A stretch of 64,000 bases of DNA from an uncultured Flavobacteriales bacterium (GCA_905478295.1 CAJQHZ010000001.1:1-64000), one strand, 5' to 3'. Counted from the first letter of the stretch, positions 23,276-32,934 are shown. The notes: generated by a model from the letters alone, not told the origin. Numbers and translations: made by a program.

Positions 23276-26128
23276 ATGCCGAAAGACATTTCCATCAAAC
23301 ACGTACTCATTATCGGATCTGGTCCTATTGTGATTGGCCAGGCTTGTGAATTCGATTATTCTGGATCGCAAGCGTCAAGAAGTCTCCGAGAAGAAGGAAT
23401 CATTGTAACCTTAATCAACTCAAATCCAGCAACCATAATGACCGATGAGGTCATTGCGGATAACATTTATTTGAAGCCTTTAGAGGTGGAGAGTATAGAG
23501 GAGATTTTACAAAAGCATCCAGATATTGATGCTGTCTTACCGACAATGGGTGGTCAAACTGCATTGAATTTGTGTATCGATGCAGATAAGCAAGGTGTTT
23601 GGGAAGAGAATAATGTTGCCATTGTTGGAGTGGATATTGCAGCGATCAATATCACCGAGGACCGTGACGAATTCCGTCAGCTCATGGAGACTATAGATAT
23701 TCCTATGGCTCCTTCGAGAATTGCCAAGTCATTCTTACGTGGCAAGGAAACAGCCCAAGAGTTTGGATTCCCGCTCTGTGTTCGTGCTTCGTTTACCCTA
23801 GGAGGTGCCGGTGCGACTTTCGTTCACAGTGAAGAAGAATTTGACACTGCATTGAGTCGTGGACTGGAAATTTCTCCGATTCATGAAGTAATGATTGATA
23901 AAGCACTGCTCGGATGGAAAGAGTATGAGCTCGAGCTATTGCGCGATAAAAATGATAATATAATCATCATTTGTTCTATTGAGAACATGGACCCGATGGG
24001 AATCCATACTGGAGATTCCATAACCGTGGCTCCGGCGATGACCTTGAGTGATACGACCTATCAGAAAATGCGCGATATGGCCATCAAGATGATGCGCAGT
24101 ATTGGGAATTTTGCTGGTGGCTGTAATGTTCAGTTTGCGGTTAGTCCTGATGAACATGAGGATATCGTTGCTATAGAAATCAATCCACGTGTGAGCCGTT
24201 CGTCGGCTTTAGCTTCAAAAGCAACAGGTTATCCTATCGCGAAGGTAGCCGCGAAATTAGCTATTGGCTATTCTCTGGATGAATTAAACAATCAAATCAC
24301 TAAGACTACAACGGCTTACTTTGAGCCCACGTTGGATTATGTGATCGTGAAGATTCCACGTTGGAACTTTGAAAAGTTTGAAGGTGCAGATACGCGTCTT
24401 GGTATTCAGATGAAGGCCGTGGGCGAGGTCATGGGGATCGGCCGCAGTTTCCAAGAAGCCCTCCATAAAGCAGCACAGTCTCTTGAGATTAAGCGTAATG
24501 GTTTAGGAGCGGACGGAAGAGGATTGACCGATCACGACACCATTTTGCACAAATTAGAATATGCTTCTTCAGACCGTTTGTTTGTTATTTACGACGCGAT
24601 TCAAATGGGCATTCCATTGAGAACCATTTACGACATCACGAAAATCGATATGTGGTTCTTGAAAGAGATTGAAGATTTAGCCCGTGTGCAGTCTGAGATT
24701 GAAAATCACAATCTAGTATCCTTGCCGAAAGAGCTCATTCAAGAGGCGAAAATGAAAGGTTTTGCCGATCGTCAAATCGCTCATATGGTTAATGCGCTTG
24801 AAAGCGAGGTTCATACGAAGCGAACAGATTTAGGTATCAATCGCGTTTGGAAATTGGTAGATACTTGTGCGGCGGAATTCCCTGCACAGACGCCGTACTA
24901 TTATTCTACTTTTGAAATGCCTCACCAAACCGTTGACGGTGTTGAAATCATTGAGAATGAAAGTGTTGTTACAGAGCGTGAAAAAATAGTTGTTTTAGGC
25001 TCTGGGCCGAATAGAATTGGTCAAGGGATTGAGTTCGATTATTCTTGTGTACACGGTGTACTCGCTGCACGAGAAGAAGGGTATGAGACCATAATGATCA
25101 ACTGTAATCCTGAAACGGTAAGTACAGATTTTGATACCGCGGATAAACTGTACTTCGAGCCTGTTTTCTGGGAGCACATATACGATATCATATTACACGA
25201 GAAGCCTCGCGGTGTTATTGTGCAATTAGGTGGACAGACCGCTTTGAAGTTGGCTGAGAAACTGAGCCGTTACGGAATCGAAATTATTGGCACTTCGTAT
25301 CAAGCGCTTGATTTGGCAGAAGACCGTGGTCGTTTCTCGAACCTATTAAAAGAAATCAATATTCCATATCCAGAGTTTGACGTTGCAACAACAGCGGATG
25401 AGGCATTGGACATTTCTGACGAGTTAGGTTTCCCTATTCTTGTTAGACCATCCTATGTATTGGGTGGTCAAGGAATGAAAATCGTTATCAATAAGCAAGA
25501 ATTGGAGCGCCACGTAGTGAACCTTTTCAAAGAGTTTGAAGGCAATAGAGTTTTGTTAGATCACTACTTAGACGGAGCTATTGAGGCGGAAGCGGATGCT
25601 ATTTGTGATGGCGAAGATGCATACATCATCGGTATTATGGAGCACATTGAGCCTTGTGGTATACACTCTGGAGATTCTTCGGCGGTATTGCCTCCTTTCA
25701 ACCTAGGTCCCTTAGTGATGCAGCAAATTATAGAGCACACTATCAATATTTCGAAATCGCTCGAAACAAAAGGGCTTATTAATATTCAATTCGCTGTTAA
25801 AGATGATGTGGTTTATATCATCGAGGCGAATCCACGTGCATCGAGAACAGTACCGTTTATCTGTAAAGCTTATGGCGAGCCTTATGTGAACTATGCAACA
25901 AAGGTCATGCTAGGAACTAAGAAGGTGAAGGATTTTGATTTCAACCCATACCTTGAAGGGTACGCGATAAAAATTCCAGTATTCTCATTCAGTAAGTTCC
26001 CTAATGTGAATAAGAAATTGGGACCTGAAATGAAGTCAACAGGTGAGAAAATTCATTTCATCAAGGACCTTAAAGATCCTGTATTTAAAAAGTTACACAG
26101 CGAACGCAGCTTGTACCTGAGTCGCTAA
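23276..26128 (+). CDS. carB: Carbamoyl-phosphate synthase large subunit, without C-terminal regulatory domain
   Basis: This 950-residue enzyme makes carbamoyl phosphate from bicarbonate, ATP and ammonia supplied by CarA. Two homologous ATP-grasp halves are visible, each opening with GSGPI(V/N)xIGQ(G)xEFDYS. They share GGQTAL and metal-ligand stretches ending IEINPRVSRSSALASKATGY and IEANPRASRTVPFICKAYGE. The chain ends near KKLHSERSLYLSR, about 120 residues short of E. coli CarB (1073), so the MGS-like allosteric domain is missing. The gene is intact at its stop and followed by a terminator, so this is not truncation by the window. carA is not adjacent. Confidence 0.97.
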   Translation: MPKDISIKHVLIIGSGPIVIGQACEFDYSGSQASRSLREEGIIVTLINSNPATIMTDEVIADNIYLKPLEVESIEEILQKHPDIDAVLPTMGGQTALNLCIDADKQGVWEENNVAIVGVDIAAINITEDRDEFRQLMETIDIPMAPSRIAKSFLRGKETAQEFGFPLCVRASFTLGGAGATFVHSEEEFDTALSRGLEISPIHEVMIDKALLGWKEYELELLRDKNDNIIIICSIENMDPMGIHTGDSITVAPAMTLSDTTYQKMRDMAIKMMRSIGNFAGGCNVQFAVSPDEHEDIVAIEINPRVSRSSALASKATGYPIAKVAAKLAIGYSLDELNNQITKTTTAYFEPTLDYVIVKIPRWNFEKFEGADTRLGIQMKAVGEVMGIGRSFQEALHKAAQSLEIKRNGLGADGRGLTDHDTILHKLEYASSDRLFVIYDAIQMGIPLRTIYDITKIDMWFLKEIEDLARVQSEIENHNLVSLPKELIQEAKMKGFADRQIAHMVNALESEVHTKRTDLGINRVWKLVDTCAAEFPAQTPYYYSTFEMPHQTVDGVEIIENESVVTEREKIVVLGSGPNRIGQGIEFDYSCVHGVLAAREEGYETIMINCNPETVSTDFDTADKLYFEPVFWEHIYDIILHEKPRGVIVQLGGQTALKLAEKLSRYGIEIIGTSYQALDLAEDRGRFSNLLKEINIPYPEFDVATTADEALDISDELGFPILVRPSYVLGGQGMKIVINKQELERHVVNLFKEFEGNRVLLDHYLDGAIEAEADAICDGEDAYIIGIMEHIEPCGIHSGDSSAVLPPFNLGPLVMQQIIEHTINISKSLETKGLINIQFAVKDDVVYIIEANPRASRTVPFICKAYGEPYVNYATKVMLGTKKVKDFDFNPYLEGYAIKIPVFSFSKFPNVNKKLGPEMKSTGEKIHFIKDLKDPVFKKLHSERSLYLSR

Positions 26129-26152
26129 TTGCATTGTAAAGACATGCTTTAA

Positions 26153-26186
26153 AATCCCGGCGCTGAAAGGCGCCGGGATTCTTTTT
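26153..26186 (+). terminator. carB terminator
   Basis: An 11-bp perfect stem AATCCCGGCGC/GCGCCGGGATT with a 6-nt loop is followed by CTTTTT. Confidence 0.88.
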
Positions 26187-26207
26187 ATCTTGACAAAAAT
26201 TTTCACC

Positions 26208-26420
26208 ATGTTTCGTTTTTTATCACTTACCATTTTAGCTTGGCTAATCTTCAGATGGTTGGACCGTTTTTTTGGCGGTAGAGGCGGTGCGAATCGTAAT
26301 CCATCGGCTCAAAAGAAGAAAGAACCCAAAGGAAAGGCACCTTCTTCAAGTAAGGTGTCGAAAGATGTAGGCGAATATGTAGACTACGTTGAGGTTAAAG
26401 AAAATAAGAAAGAGAAGTAG
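26208..26420 (+). CDS. DUF4834-like small membrane protein
   Basis: A 70-residue protein starting MFRFLSLTILAWLIFRWLDR, a single N-terminal membrane helix, then a Lys/Pro/Ser-rich linker and a C-terminal DVGEYVDYVEVKE motif with YVDY, as in the Bacteroidota DUF4834 family. A TTG 18 nt upstream would add six residues and is less likely. Its TAG directly abuts the ATG of the glycosyltransferase (TAGATG), so the two are probably co-translated. Function unknown; possibly a membrane adaptor. Confidence 0.65.
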   Translation: MFRFLSLTILAWLIFRWLDRFFGGRGGANRNPSAQKKKEPKGKAPSSSKVSKDVGEYVDYVEVKENKKEK

Positions 26421-27689
26421 ATGAAGCTCGGAATCATCACATACTATTGGCCGCCTGCTGGCGGTCCTGGGGTTCAGCGTTGGTTGAAGCTCAGTAAGTA
26501 TTTAGCACGTGAGGGTGTTCAGTTGTATGTGGTGACTGTTGATGCTGAGAAAGCAACGTATCCGCTGCGAGACGAAGGTTTACTTGAGGACGTTGATGCA
26601 AATATTGAGGTTTACCGAACCGGGACTTCTGAAAAGTTTGGGGCCTATAAAAAAGTTACTGGAAAAAAGTCCGTGCCCTTCAGCGGGTTTTCAGGTGAAG
26701 ACGCGAATGTAACTGTCCTGCAGAAATTGGCCCGATTCGTTCGCGGAAATTTCTTTGTTCCAGATGCCCGTAAAGGTTGGAATTCACATGCCTTTGCAGC
26801 TGCGTCGGAGCTTATCAAGACGGAAGGCGTTCGGCACTGGATAACGACATCGCCGCCACACAGCACGCAGTTGATCGGGTTGAAGCTTAAAGAACAGTTT
26901 GGTGTACACTGGACTGCAGATTTTCGAGATCCATGGACGGATATTTATTACTACCGCAAGTTTTACCCAACTGCATTGACGCGTTGGTATGAGCGAGGAT
27001 TGGAACGTAAGGTGTTTGCATCCTGCGATGAGTTGATTAGTGTCAGCCCAAGCTGGAGCGGGTTGTATGAACAAAAAGGCGGTTTGAAGAAGGGAAGCGT
27101 GCATACCTTGACGAATGGTTTTGATCCAGAGGATTTCAGTGCGCTTGTGCCTAAACGCCCTTCAAAATTCACATTGCTTTATGCCGGGACACTCGCGGCA
27201 CAATACCCCTGTGGTGAATTGGTTGCGGCTTTAAATTCGCTAGATTTTGAAATGAACCTGCGCGTTGTGGGTTCGTGGGATGGACAGAGTCGAGCGACGC
27301 TTGAGGCCGTCAATGGACATGTAAACCTTACGTTCGTGGACTATGTTCCTAAGGCCCAATTAAACCAATACCTATTGGATTGTCACCTCATGCTGTTCTT
27401 ATTGCCGAACGTAGCGAGTGCTACAGGGCACGTCCCGGGTAAGTTGTTCGATTATTTAGGTGCGGGTAATCCTATATTAGGATTGGGACCTGTGGAAGGG
27501 GATGCGGCTGAGATCATTAGAAGCACTTCTTCAGGAGCGGTATTCGATTATAAGGAGGTAGAAGCCATCACGGAGTACGTTCGCCGGATGAACGAGCAAG
27601 GTGCGCCACGTACAGATGCAACGAAAGTTCAAGCCTATGCCCGTGATGTTCAAGCCAAACGCTTATTGAAAGAGATTTTACGGAATTAA
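26421..27689 (+). CDS. Glycosyltransferase family 4-like
   Basis: A 422-residue GT-B glycosyltransferase. The N-terminus YYWPPAGGPGVQRWLKLSKY is the acceptor-domain start of WcaI-like/GT4 enzymes, with a WTADFRDPWTD segment in the middle. The C-terminal donor domain has LLYAGTLAAQYPCGELVAAL and GKLFDYLGAGNPILGLGPVEG. It is a cytosolic or peripheral membrane protein, probably in surface glycan synthesis. The acceptor is unknown. It follows the DUF4834-like gene without a gap. Confidence 0.88.
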   Translation: MKLGIITYYWPPAGGPGVQRWLKLSKYLAREGVQLYVVTVDAEKATYPLRDEGLLEDVDANIEVYRTGTSEKFGAYKKVTGKKSVPFSGFSGEDANVTVLQKLARFVRGNFFVPDARKGWNSHAFAAASELIKTEGVRHWITTSPPHSTQLIGLKLKEQFGVHWTADFRDPWTDIYYYRKFYPTALTRWYERGLERKVFASCDELISVSPSWSGLYEQKGGLKKGSVHTLTNGFDPEDFSALVPKRPSKFTLLYAGTLAAQYPCGELVAALNSLDFEMNLRVVGSWDGQSRATLEAVNGHVNLTFVDYVPKAQLNQYLLDCHLMLFLLPNVASATGHVPGKLFDYLGAGNPILGLGPVEGDAAEIIRSTSSGAVFDYKEVEAITEYVRRMNEQGAPRTDATKVQAYARDVQAKRLLKEILRN

Positions 27690-27695
27690 GTCTAC

Positions 27696-27726
27696 AAAAA
27701 AAGCCGCCCCTTGGGGCGGCTTTTTT
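27696..27726. terminator. Bidirectional terminator
   Basis: Stem GCCGCCC/GGGCGGC with loop CTTG is flanked by a run of A on the left and TTTTTT on the right, between the convergent glycosyltransferase and yfhO-like genes. It can serve both strands. Confidence 0.9.
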
Positions 27727-27748
27727 GTGCTTGTTATTCGCTCATGCT

Positions 27749-30211
27749 TTATCCGTTGGTATGTTCGCGAACTTGCTTGAAGCCCATCCAAAAGAGCAAG
27801 AGTAAGATGATACCGGAACCTGCATAATTGATTTTTTGTCCAGTGAAGTGTGATTTAGGAGCATATTCGAAAACCACTTCATGTTTACCTGCAGGTACAG
27901 TGAGTCCGCGCAGGAGGTAGTTTACACGAACGTGCGCTACAGGCGCTCCATCTAAATAGGCTTGCCAATCGTTGCCGGCGCCTTCGTAGAATAGTTCAGA
28001 GAATACAATAAATGCATTACCGCCTTCCACACTGTATTCTAAGTACTTCGGATCATAGTTGGTTAAGCGTGCTTTCGCGGGTGCATAGGTCGTTTTGCCC
28101 CCTAAATAATTTGTATGGCGCGCATCAATAATCGCAGTGCTTTTTGGGTTAAAGGCAGTTAAAGCAGCCATCTCTGCATCTGCATTAGGAACCACTTGAA
28201 TGCTCTGTACCGACCAAGCATTGCCGCACGCATCGGGATTGCGTTGTGCTTGAGGCTGACCGTTTTGTCCTTGAGTGATAATGTATTTCGCATTCAGCAT
28301 GCTGAAACAAGCGATGTTTTGGTTGTTTAATTGGTTGTCAATCAAATCTTGATAACGCTGGAGTTTTGCTCCGTGATAGCCACCGACACTTTTATGGTGG
28401 TAACTGGTATAGCTATCGTTGGTAAGGCCGACAGTCGCATTCCAAACACGGAAATGCGGATCCGTATCCTGATTGATCGCTTGATTCGCGGCAGTAGGTG
28501 CATATTGTGCTTCCCATTGGCGTTGACTCAAGAAATCTTCGCGCTCAATCTGGTCCGTGGTGAAAAGCCCCAGGTCTAACAAAGCAACACCTCCAATAAT
28601 AGCAGCACTACTCAAAAGTTTGAGTTTACCTGTATGGAAGAAGTAAAGTGTGGCGGCTGTTAGTATGCCGAAGCCTAAAGAGGCTAGGGCCGAAGAGGTG
28701 GCTAAACTACGTCGGTCACCTACTAATTGGTCAATACGAAAACCTTGTTGAGCGAATTGCGTATCGCGGGCGGTTTCGAGATCCATAACGAATGGAGCTA
28801 TTAGACCAAAAAGCACAACAAATCCAGTAAATGCAAGGGCTCCTTTTTTAAGTGCATCAAAGCGGGCCTTTTTATCTAGTGTGTACCATTGGTTCAGTCC
28901 TAGGATGCCATAGAACGGTACGATAAAGAATAAAATGGTCAATGCCATGGAAGGCACACGGAACTTATTGTAGAGCGGGAGGTAGTTGAAAAGGAAGGTG
29001 TTGAATGCATTAAAATTGGACCCCCAACTCATAAAAACAAAGAAAATAGCTGAGGCAATGACCCACTGCCTCGTGGCACCACCTACAACGAAAAAGGCAA
29101 GGCAGAAAAGGAAGAACATCCCGGCGCCAACATAATACGCACCATTGCCCATGCTTTCACCGGTCCAGCGCATAAAGGCCGCACCCATGTATTGGTTGGC
29201 CTGTTGTTCCGCTTGCTTTACGTTCATTCCTTGGCTACGGAAAGCTTGGACCAATTGATCATAGGTTTCAGTGCCTTTTTTGCTGTAATCGACCATCATG
29301 CCGCCACCGGCTGCATTTGGTATAACCATCGCTACGGTTTCGTAAATCCCAGTAGACCAGCTCATCGCATAGTCATAAGACAAGCCTCCTTCACCTTGGT
29401 TTTGATTTTTTTGTGTGAGTTCACTTTTGCCACCACGCATACTCTCGGAAGTATAGACTTTGGTAGACCACATATTGGCAATGTTTGGTCCTATCGCGAG
29501 TACACCCGCCAATGCTACCAAACCGGTATACTTTGCGAAGGTGGGGAGCGCTTTTTCTTTAGCGTATTGAATCAGGTAAACAACCCAGATAATGGCCATG
29601 AAAATTCCTGCGTAATAGGTGATTTGGAAATGGTTTCTGTGGATGCTCAATCCAGCGAAAACAGCCATCAGGATAAATGCGCGCCAATTTTTCTTTTCAA
29701 AAACCAAAAGCAGGGCTAAAATCATCAAAGGAATGAATGCCGCCGTATTCACTTTTGCGTTGTGTCCGGCAGCGTAGCCTATGATGAAAAATCCAGAATA
29801 TCCGTAGGCAAATCCGCCAATAGTGCTGAGCCAATGATTTACGCCCATTCCTCGTAGACCGATAAACGCAGCAATCATGAGGTAAAAAATGATATACGTA
29901 GAAGAGTTTGTGCCGCCTACCGCACGCACAACATCCGTTAAGTATTGAAAGATATTTCCATCATACTTCGTGCTGATCTGGGTAGCGGGCATACCGCTAA
30001 ACATGGCATTGGTCCAAAGCGCTTCTTCGCCTGTTTCCGCGCGATAATCGCGGATTTCTTTGCTTTTTGCATAGCCCAATTTGATATCGTCTTGGTCCAA
30101 TATATCGCCGCTAAAATAAGCTGGACTTAAGAAGGCAACGTTGATACTCAATAGAATAACCATCGGTAGGATCCAGGTCTTGAGTACAGGTAGGTAATTT
30201 TTGAAATTCAT
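27749..30211 (-). CDS. YfhO-family membrane protein (GT-C-like)
   Basis: An 820-residue inner-membrane protein with about 12 transmembrane helices in the first ~550 residues, a C-terminal extracytoplasmic beta-rich domain and a final membrane helix (GSGIILLLLFWMGF). The early loop has LDQDDIKLGYAKSKEIRDYR and TNAMFSGMPATQIST, which resemble the acidic first loop and following segment of YfhO and GT-C glycosyltransferases. In Firmicutes YfhO glycosylates lipoteichoic acid; here a polyprenyl-linked sugar transferase role is inferred. The start lies 118 bp from the divergent PLP operon, with a dyad between them. Confidence 0.85.
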   Translation of the reverse strand: MNFKNYLPVLKTWILPMVILLSINVAFLSPAYFSGDILDQDDIKLGYAKSKEIRDYRAETGEEALWTNAMFSGMPATQISTKYDGNIFQYLTDVVRAVGGTNSSTYIIFYLMIAAFIGLRGMGVNHWLSTIGGFAYGYSGFFIIGYAAGHNAKVNTAAFIPLMILALLLVFEKKNWRAFILMAVFAGLSIHRNHFQITYYAGIFMAIIWVVYLIQYAKEKALPTFAKYTGLVALAGVLAIGPNIANMWSTKVYTSESMRGGKSELTQKNQNQGEGGLSYDYAMSWSTGIYETVAMVIPNAAGGGMMVDYSKKGTETYDQLVQAFRSQGMNVKQAEQQANQYMGAAFMRWTGESMGNGAYYVGAGMFFLFCLAFFVVGGATRQWVIASAIFFVFMSWGSNFNAFNTFLFNYLPLYNKFRVPSMALTILFFIVPFYGILGLNQWYTLDKKARFDALKKGALAFTGFVVLFGLIAPFVMDLETARDTQFAQQGFRIDQLVGDRRSLATSSALASLGFGILTAATLYFFHTGKLKLLSSAAIIGGVALLDLGLFTTDQIEREDFLSQRQWEAQYAPTAANQAINQDTDPHFRVWNATVGLTNDSYTSYHHKSVGGYHGAKLQRYQDLIDNQLNNQNIACFSMLNAKYIITQGQNGQPQAQRNPDACGNAWSVQSIQVVPNADAEMAALTAFNPKSTAIIDARHTNYLGGKTTYAPAKARLTNYDPKYLEYSVEGGNAFIVFSELFYEGAGNDWQAYLDGAPVAHVRVNYLLRGLTVPAGKHEVVFEYAPKSHFTGQKINYAGSGIILLLLFWMGFKQVREHTNG

Positions 30212-30253
30212 AATAGCTTTTTGAATCGTGACTCCAAGCTAGCAAAAGTTGTG

Positions 30254-30312
30254 GAATAATACCGACTTAATACGTTGATTATGCTAGCATTCGTACGTAT
30301 TTTCGGTATTCC
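30254..30312. repeat. 59-bp imperfect dyad between yfhO-like gene and PLP operon
   Basis: Arms ATACCGA (30259-30265) plus AATACG (30269-30274) are repeated inverted as CGTATT (30296-30301) plus TCGGTAT (30303-30309), around a perfect ATGCTAGCAT palindrome (30281-30290). All three share one centre near 30285. On the plus strand TTG (30275-30277), N20, TATTTTCG (30298-30305) resembles a promoter inside the dyad. An operator for a dimeric or tetrameric regulator is the simplest reading. Confidence 0.5.
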
Positions 30313-30329
30313 AATTAGAATACGAAATA

Positions 30330-31754
30330 ATGAACAATCAACCCGCGAACACCATAGGTAAGAAAGAAATAGAAGAACTCCTCACACAAGGCTGTGACGA
30401 GCGCGTTCATATCTTACCGGAAAGTGGTTTGAATAAATATCATCTGAACCCTGTTCAATTTGAATCGTTGTTCCAAAGAGGGTCGTGCACCGCAAATGTT
30501 TTAACGCGTCGGTCGTTCAATGTCACCAAAGCGTTTTTGGGTAAATACGACGAATTAAGCTATGAGAATTTACTTGAGAACCAGGCCAACCGCCTTCGCG
30601 CATTAGTGCAAAGTGAGTTTAAAGATCCTTTTGACGTGTTCTTTGCGCCATCAGGATCTGACTTAGTCTATTATCCACTGATGTTCCAAATGATGTTGAA
30701 TCCCAACAAACGGTTACTCAACATAGTCAGTTGTCCGGAGGAATTGGGTTCAGGATCAAAGTTCGCCAGCGAAACTAGATTCTACGCCAACTACAATCAG
30801 TTTGGAGATAAAATTGAAAAAGGTGCTTTCGTGGACCCAAACAATACTTCCGAAGTGCACTATCTCGATGCTAGGGATGCAGAAGGAAATATATTAGACC
30901 GCACAGGGGCCATTAATGAACTCATTGCGAACAATCCTGACGCTTCGGTGGTAGGGAGTTTAGTTTTTGGGTCAAAATCCGGCATAAAGGATGATTTAAA
31001 CGTCATAGATACGGACAGTGAAACCATGTGGGTGGTGGATTTATGTCAGTTCCGTGTGGATGACTCGCTCATTCATGACTTATTAGAAAAAGGAGTGATG
31101 GTTATGCTCACGGGTAGTAAGTTTTTTCAAGCACCCCCGTTCTGTGCTGCCATGCTCGTGCCGCGTAAATGGAGCGAGCGCTTGAAGCAGGTTGATGCGA
31201 GTGTCATAGAACCGTACGGTGCGCTCTTTAGCGCATATGATGTGCCATGGTTTATGGAAAACATGCGTGAGTATCTGCCGCAAAAAGAAAACAAAGCGCT
31301 TCGTTTACGTTGGGAAATAGCGCTAGACGAAATGTCTGAATACAGCTATTGGTCTACAAAGCAGACCGACGATATCATTTCACGTTGGGCATTGGGCGTG
31401 ATGAGTAAATTGGAAACTTCTGCTTCCTTTAAACTCATGCCAGACCAATTAAAAACAAATATGTCTATCATCTCTTTACAGGTTTGGGTGAATGATCGTG
31501 CATTAGACAATGACCAACTAAAAGCTTTATTTAAAGCCATTACCACTTCCAAGCATGAAGGGTTTATTGATGGTAAGGACAGTGTTTTCTTTGGGCAGCC
31601 CGTTCAATATGGAGATAAGAGTTTTATTCGTCTGGCTATTGGCGCGTACACCGTACGAGCTTTCTTAGAGAGAGATGCTGTCGATCTAACTAATGATTAC
31701 CGCTTGATAAGCATCATCGAATCCTTCGCTAAAGAATTGTTCGGTGGAGAATAG
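30330..31754 (+). CDS. PLP-dependent enzyme of fold type I, unknown reaction
   Basis: A 474-residue soluble protein with an aminotransferase-like layout: FFAPSGSDLVYYPL (phosphate-cup Ser/Gly region), MWVVDLCQFRVDD (Asp pairing with the pyridine N) and MLTGSKFFQAPPFCA (probable Schiff-base Lys after GS). A C-terminal small domain ends YRLISIIESFAKELFGGE. It is longer than typical aminotransferases and I cannot place it in a named subfamily. Its last 11 bp overlap the next gene, which encodes a fold type III PLP decarboxylase, so the two probably act in one pathway. Confidence 0.6.
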   Translation: MNNQPANTIGKKEIEELLTQGCDERVHILPESGLNKYHLNPVQFESLFQRGSCTANVLTRRSFNVTKAFLGKYDELSYENLLENQANRLRALVQSEFKDPFDVFFAPSGSDLVYYPLMFQMMLNPNKRLLNIVSCPEELGSGSKFASETRFYANYNQFGDKIEKGAFVDPNNTSEVHYLDARDAEGNILDRTGAINELIANNPDASVVGSLVFGSKSGIKDDLNVIDTDSETMWVVDLCQFRVDDSLIHDLLEKGVMVMLTGSKFFQAPPFCAAMLVPRKWSERLKQVDASVIEPYGALFSAYDVPWFMENMREYLPQKENKALRLRWEIALDEMSEYSYWSTKQTDDIISRWALGVMSKLETSASFKLMPDQLKTNMSIISLQVWVNDRALDNDQLKALFKAITTSKHEGFIDGKDSVFFGQPVQYGDKSFIRLAIGAYTVRAFLERDAVDLTNDYRLISIIESFAKELFGGE

Positions 31755-32931
31755 ATCCTCGATAGATCAAGCGTTAAAATCGCTATTGCCGCAATTAAGT
31801 GCGGAAGATACTGCTGCAATCGTCACACACCTGCCGCGATTAAAAGGGCGATTAGCTCATTTAAGCGAAGCCATGCCTAGAATGCAGCACAGTATTGCCA
31901 TTAAAACCAATCCGCAGATTGAGCTTCTTCGAACGCTTGTTTCTTGGGGATACGGATTAGAGGCCGCCTCCATAGAGGAGGTAAGAAGAGCAAAGAATGC
32001 TGGTTGTCCAATAGATCAGATTGTTTTTGATTCTCCGGTTAAAACACGTCTTGAAATCGCAGAAGTTGCATACGATACAGGGATGCTCGTTAATGTGAAT
32101 ACGATTGCCGAATTGGAACGTTTTCCAGCCGATGCCACATGCGTTTTGGGCATACGAATCAATCCCCAAGTACATGCAGGTTCCCCTGAAATGTTTGATG
32201 TTAGTAAGAACGAAAGCAAATTTGGTGTTCCGATCTCGAACCAGTCTGAACTTATTCGAGCTGCGATTGATTTCCCTGTACGTGCATTACATATTCATAG
32301 TGGGTCTCAGATGCAAAATTTAGAGGCTCAGAAAGAGGCCCTTATAGGTTTACGGGATATGGCTTTGACCATAAACGCGCAGAGTCCAGGAAAAATTCAT
32401 ACGCTTGATATCGGTGGCGGATTGCCATCGGAAGCGATCGAAGGGCGGACTAAAATGTCTGCCTATGGTTTAATGGTACAGGAGATTTTCCGTGGGACTC
32501 CATTTAAGCTGGTCACAGAATTTGGGCAATGGATACATGCGTCCGCGGGATTTGCAATTAGTACTATTGAATATGTTGTTCAGCCTGATCGGGTCTTCGT
32601 GCATTTAGGGGCCGATTTCTTTATGCGGGATGCCTACTCCAAAGCGCGACCATTTCCTTTAGGAGTATTTTCAACACAGGGCAGATGGCGTGCAGGGGAA
32701 GCGCGTCCTTTTGATATCGCAGGTCCATTATGTTTTGCAGGCGATTATTTAGCACATAAGAAAAACTTACCTAATGATTTACAAGAAAGCGATTACCTCG
32801 TTATCGATGAAACCGGAGCAAATACCTATGCGCTATGGTCTAGGCATTGTTCCCGTACCGTCCCTTCTTACTGGGCTTGGGATGGAAATTCTATAGTTAA
32901 GTGGGCAGAACGCCAAACAATTGTTTTTTAA
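31744..32931 (+). CDS. PLP-dependent decarboxylase, fold type III (ornithine/diaminopimelate decarboxylase family)
   Basis: A 395-residue protein with an alanine-racemase-type barrel and beta domain. SIAIKTNP carries the Schiff-base Lys (AVKAN in relatives), HIHSGSQ the His over the ring, and LDIGGGLP the glycine phosphate loop. GPLCFAGDYLAH supplies the Cys and Asp of the CxxxD active-site motif, and DETGANTYALWSRH the C-terminal Tyr region. The substrate is probably a basic amino acid or derivative. It starts at GTG inside the previous gene. The missing neighbours of lysine or polyamine pathways argue against standard LysA or SpeC. Confidence 0.75.
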   Translation: MENRSSIDQALKSLLPQLSAEDTAAIVTHLPRLKGRLAHLSEAMPRMQHSIAIKTNPQIELLRTLVSWGYGLEAASIEEVRRAKNAGCPIDQIVFDSPVKTRLEIAEVAYDTGMLVNVNTIAELERFPADATCVLGIRINPQVHAGSPEMFDVSKNESKFGVPISNQSELIRAAIDFPVRALHIHSGSQMQNLEAQKEALIGLRDMALTINAQSPGKIHTLDIGGGLPSEAIEGRTKMSAYGLMVQEIFRGTPFKLVTEFGQWIHASAGFAISTIEYVVQPDRVFVHLGADFFMRDAYSKARPFPLGVFSTQGRWRAGEARPFDIAGPLCFAGDYLAHKKNLPNDLQESDYLVIDETGANTYALWSRHCSRTVPSYWAWDGNSIVKWAERQTIVF

Positions 32932-32934
32932 TCT

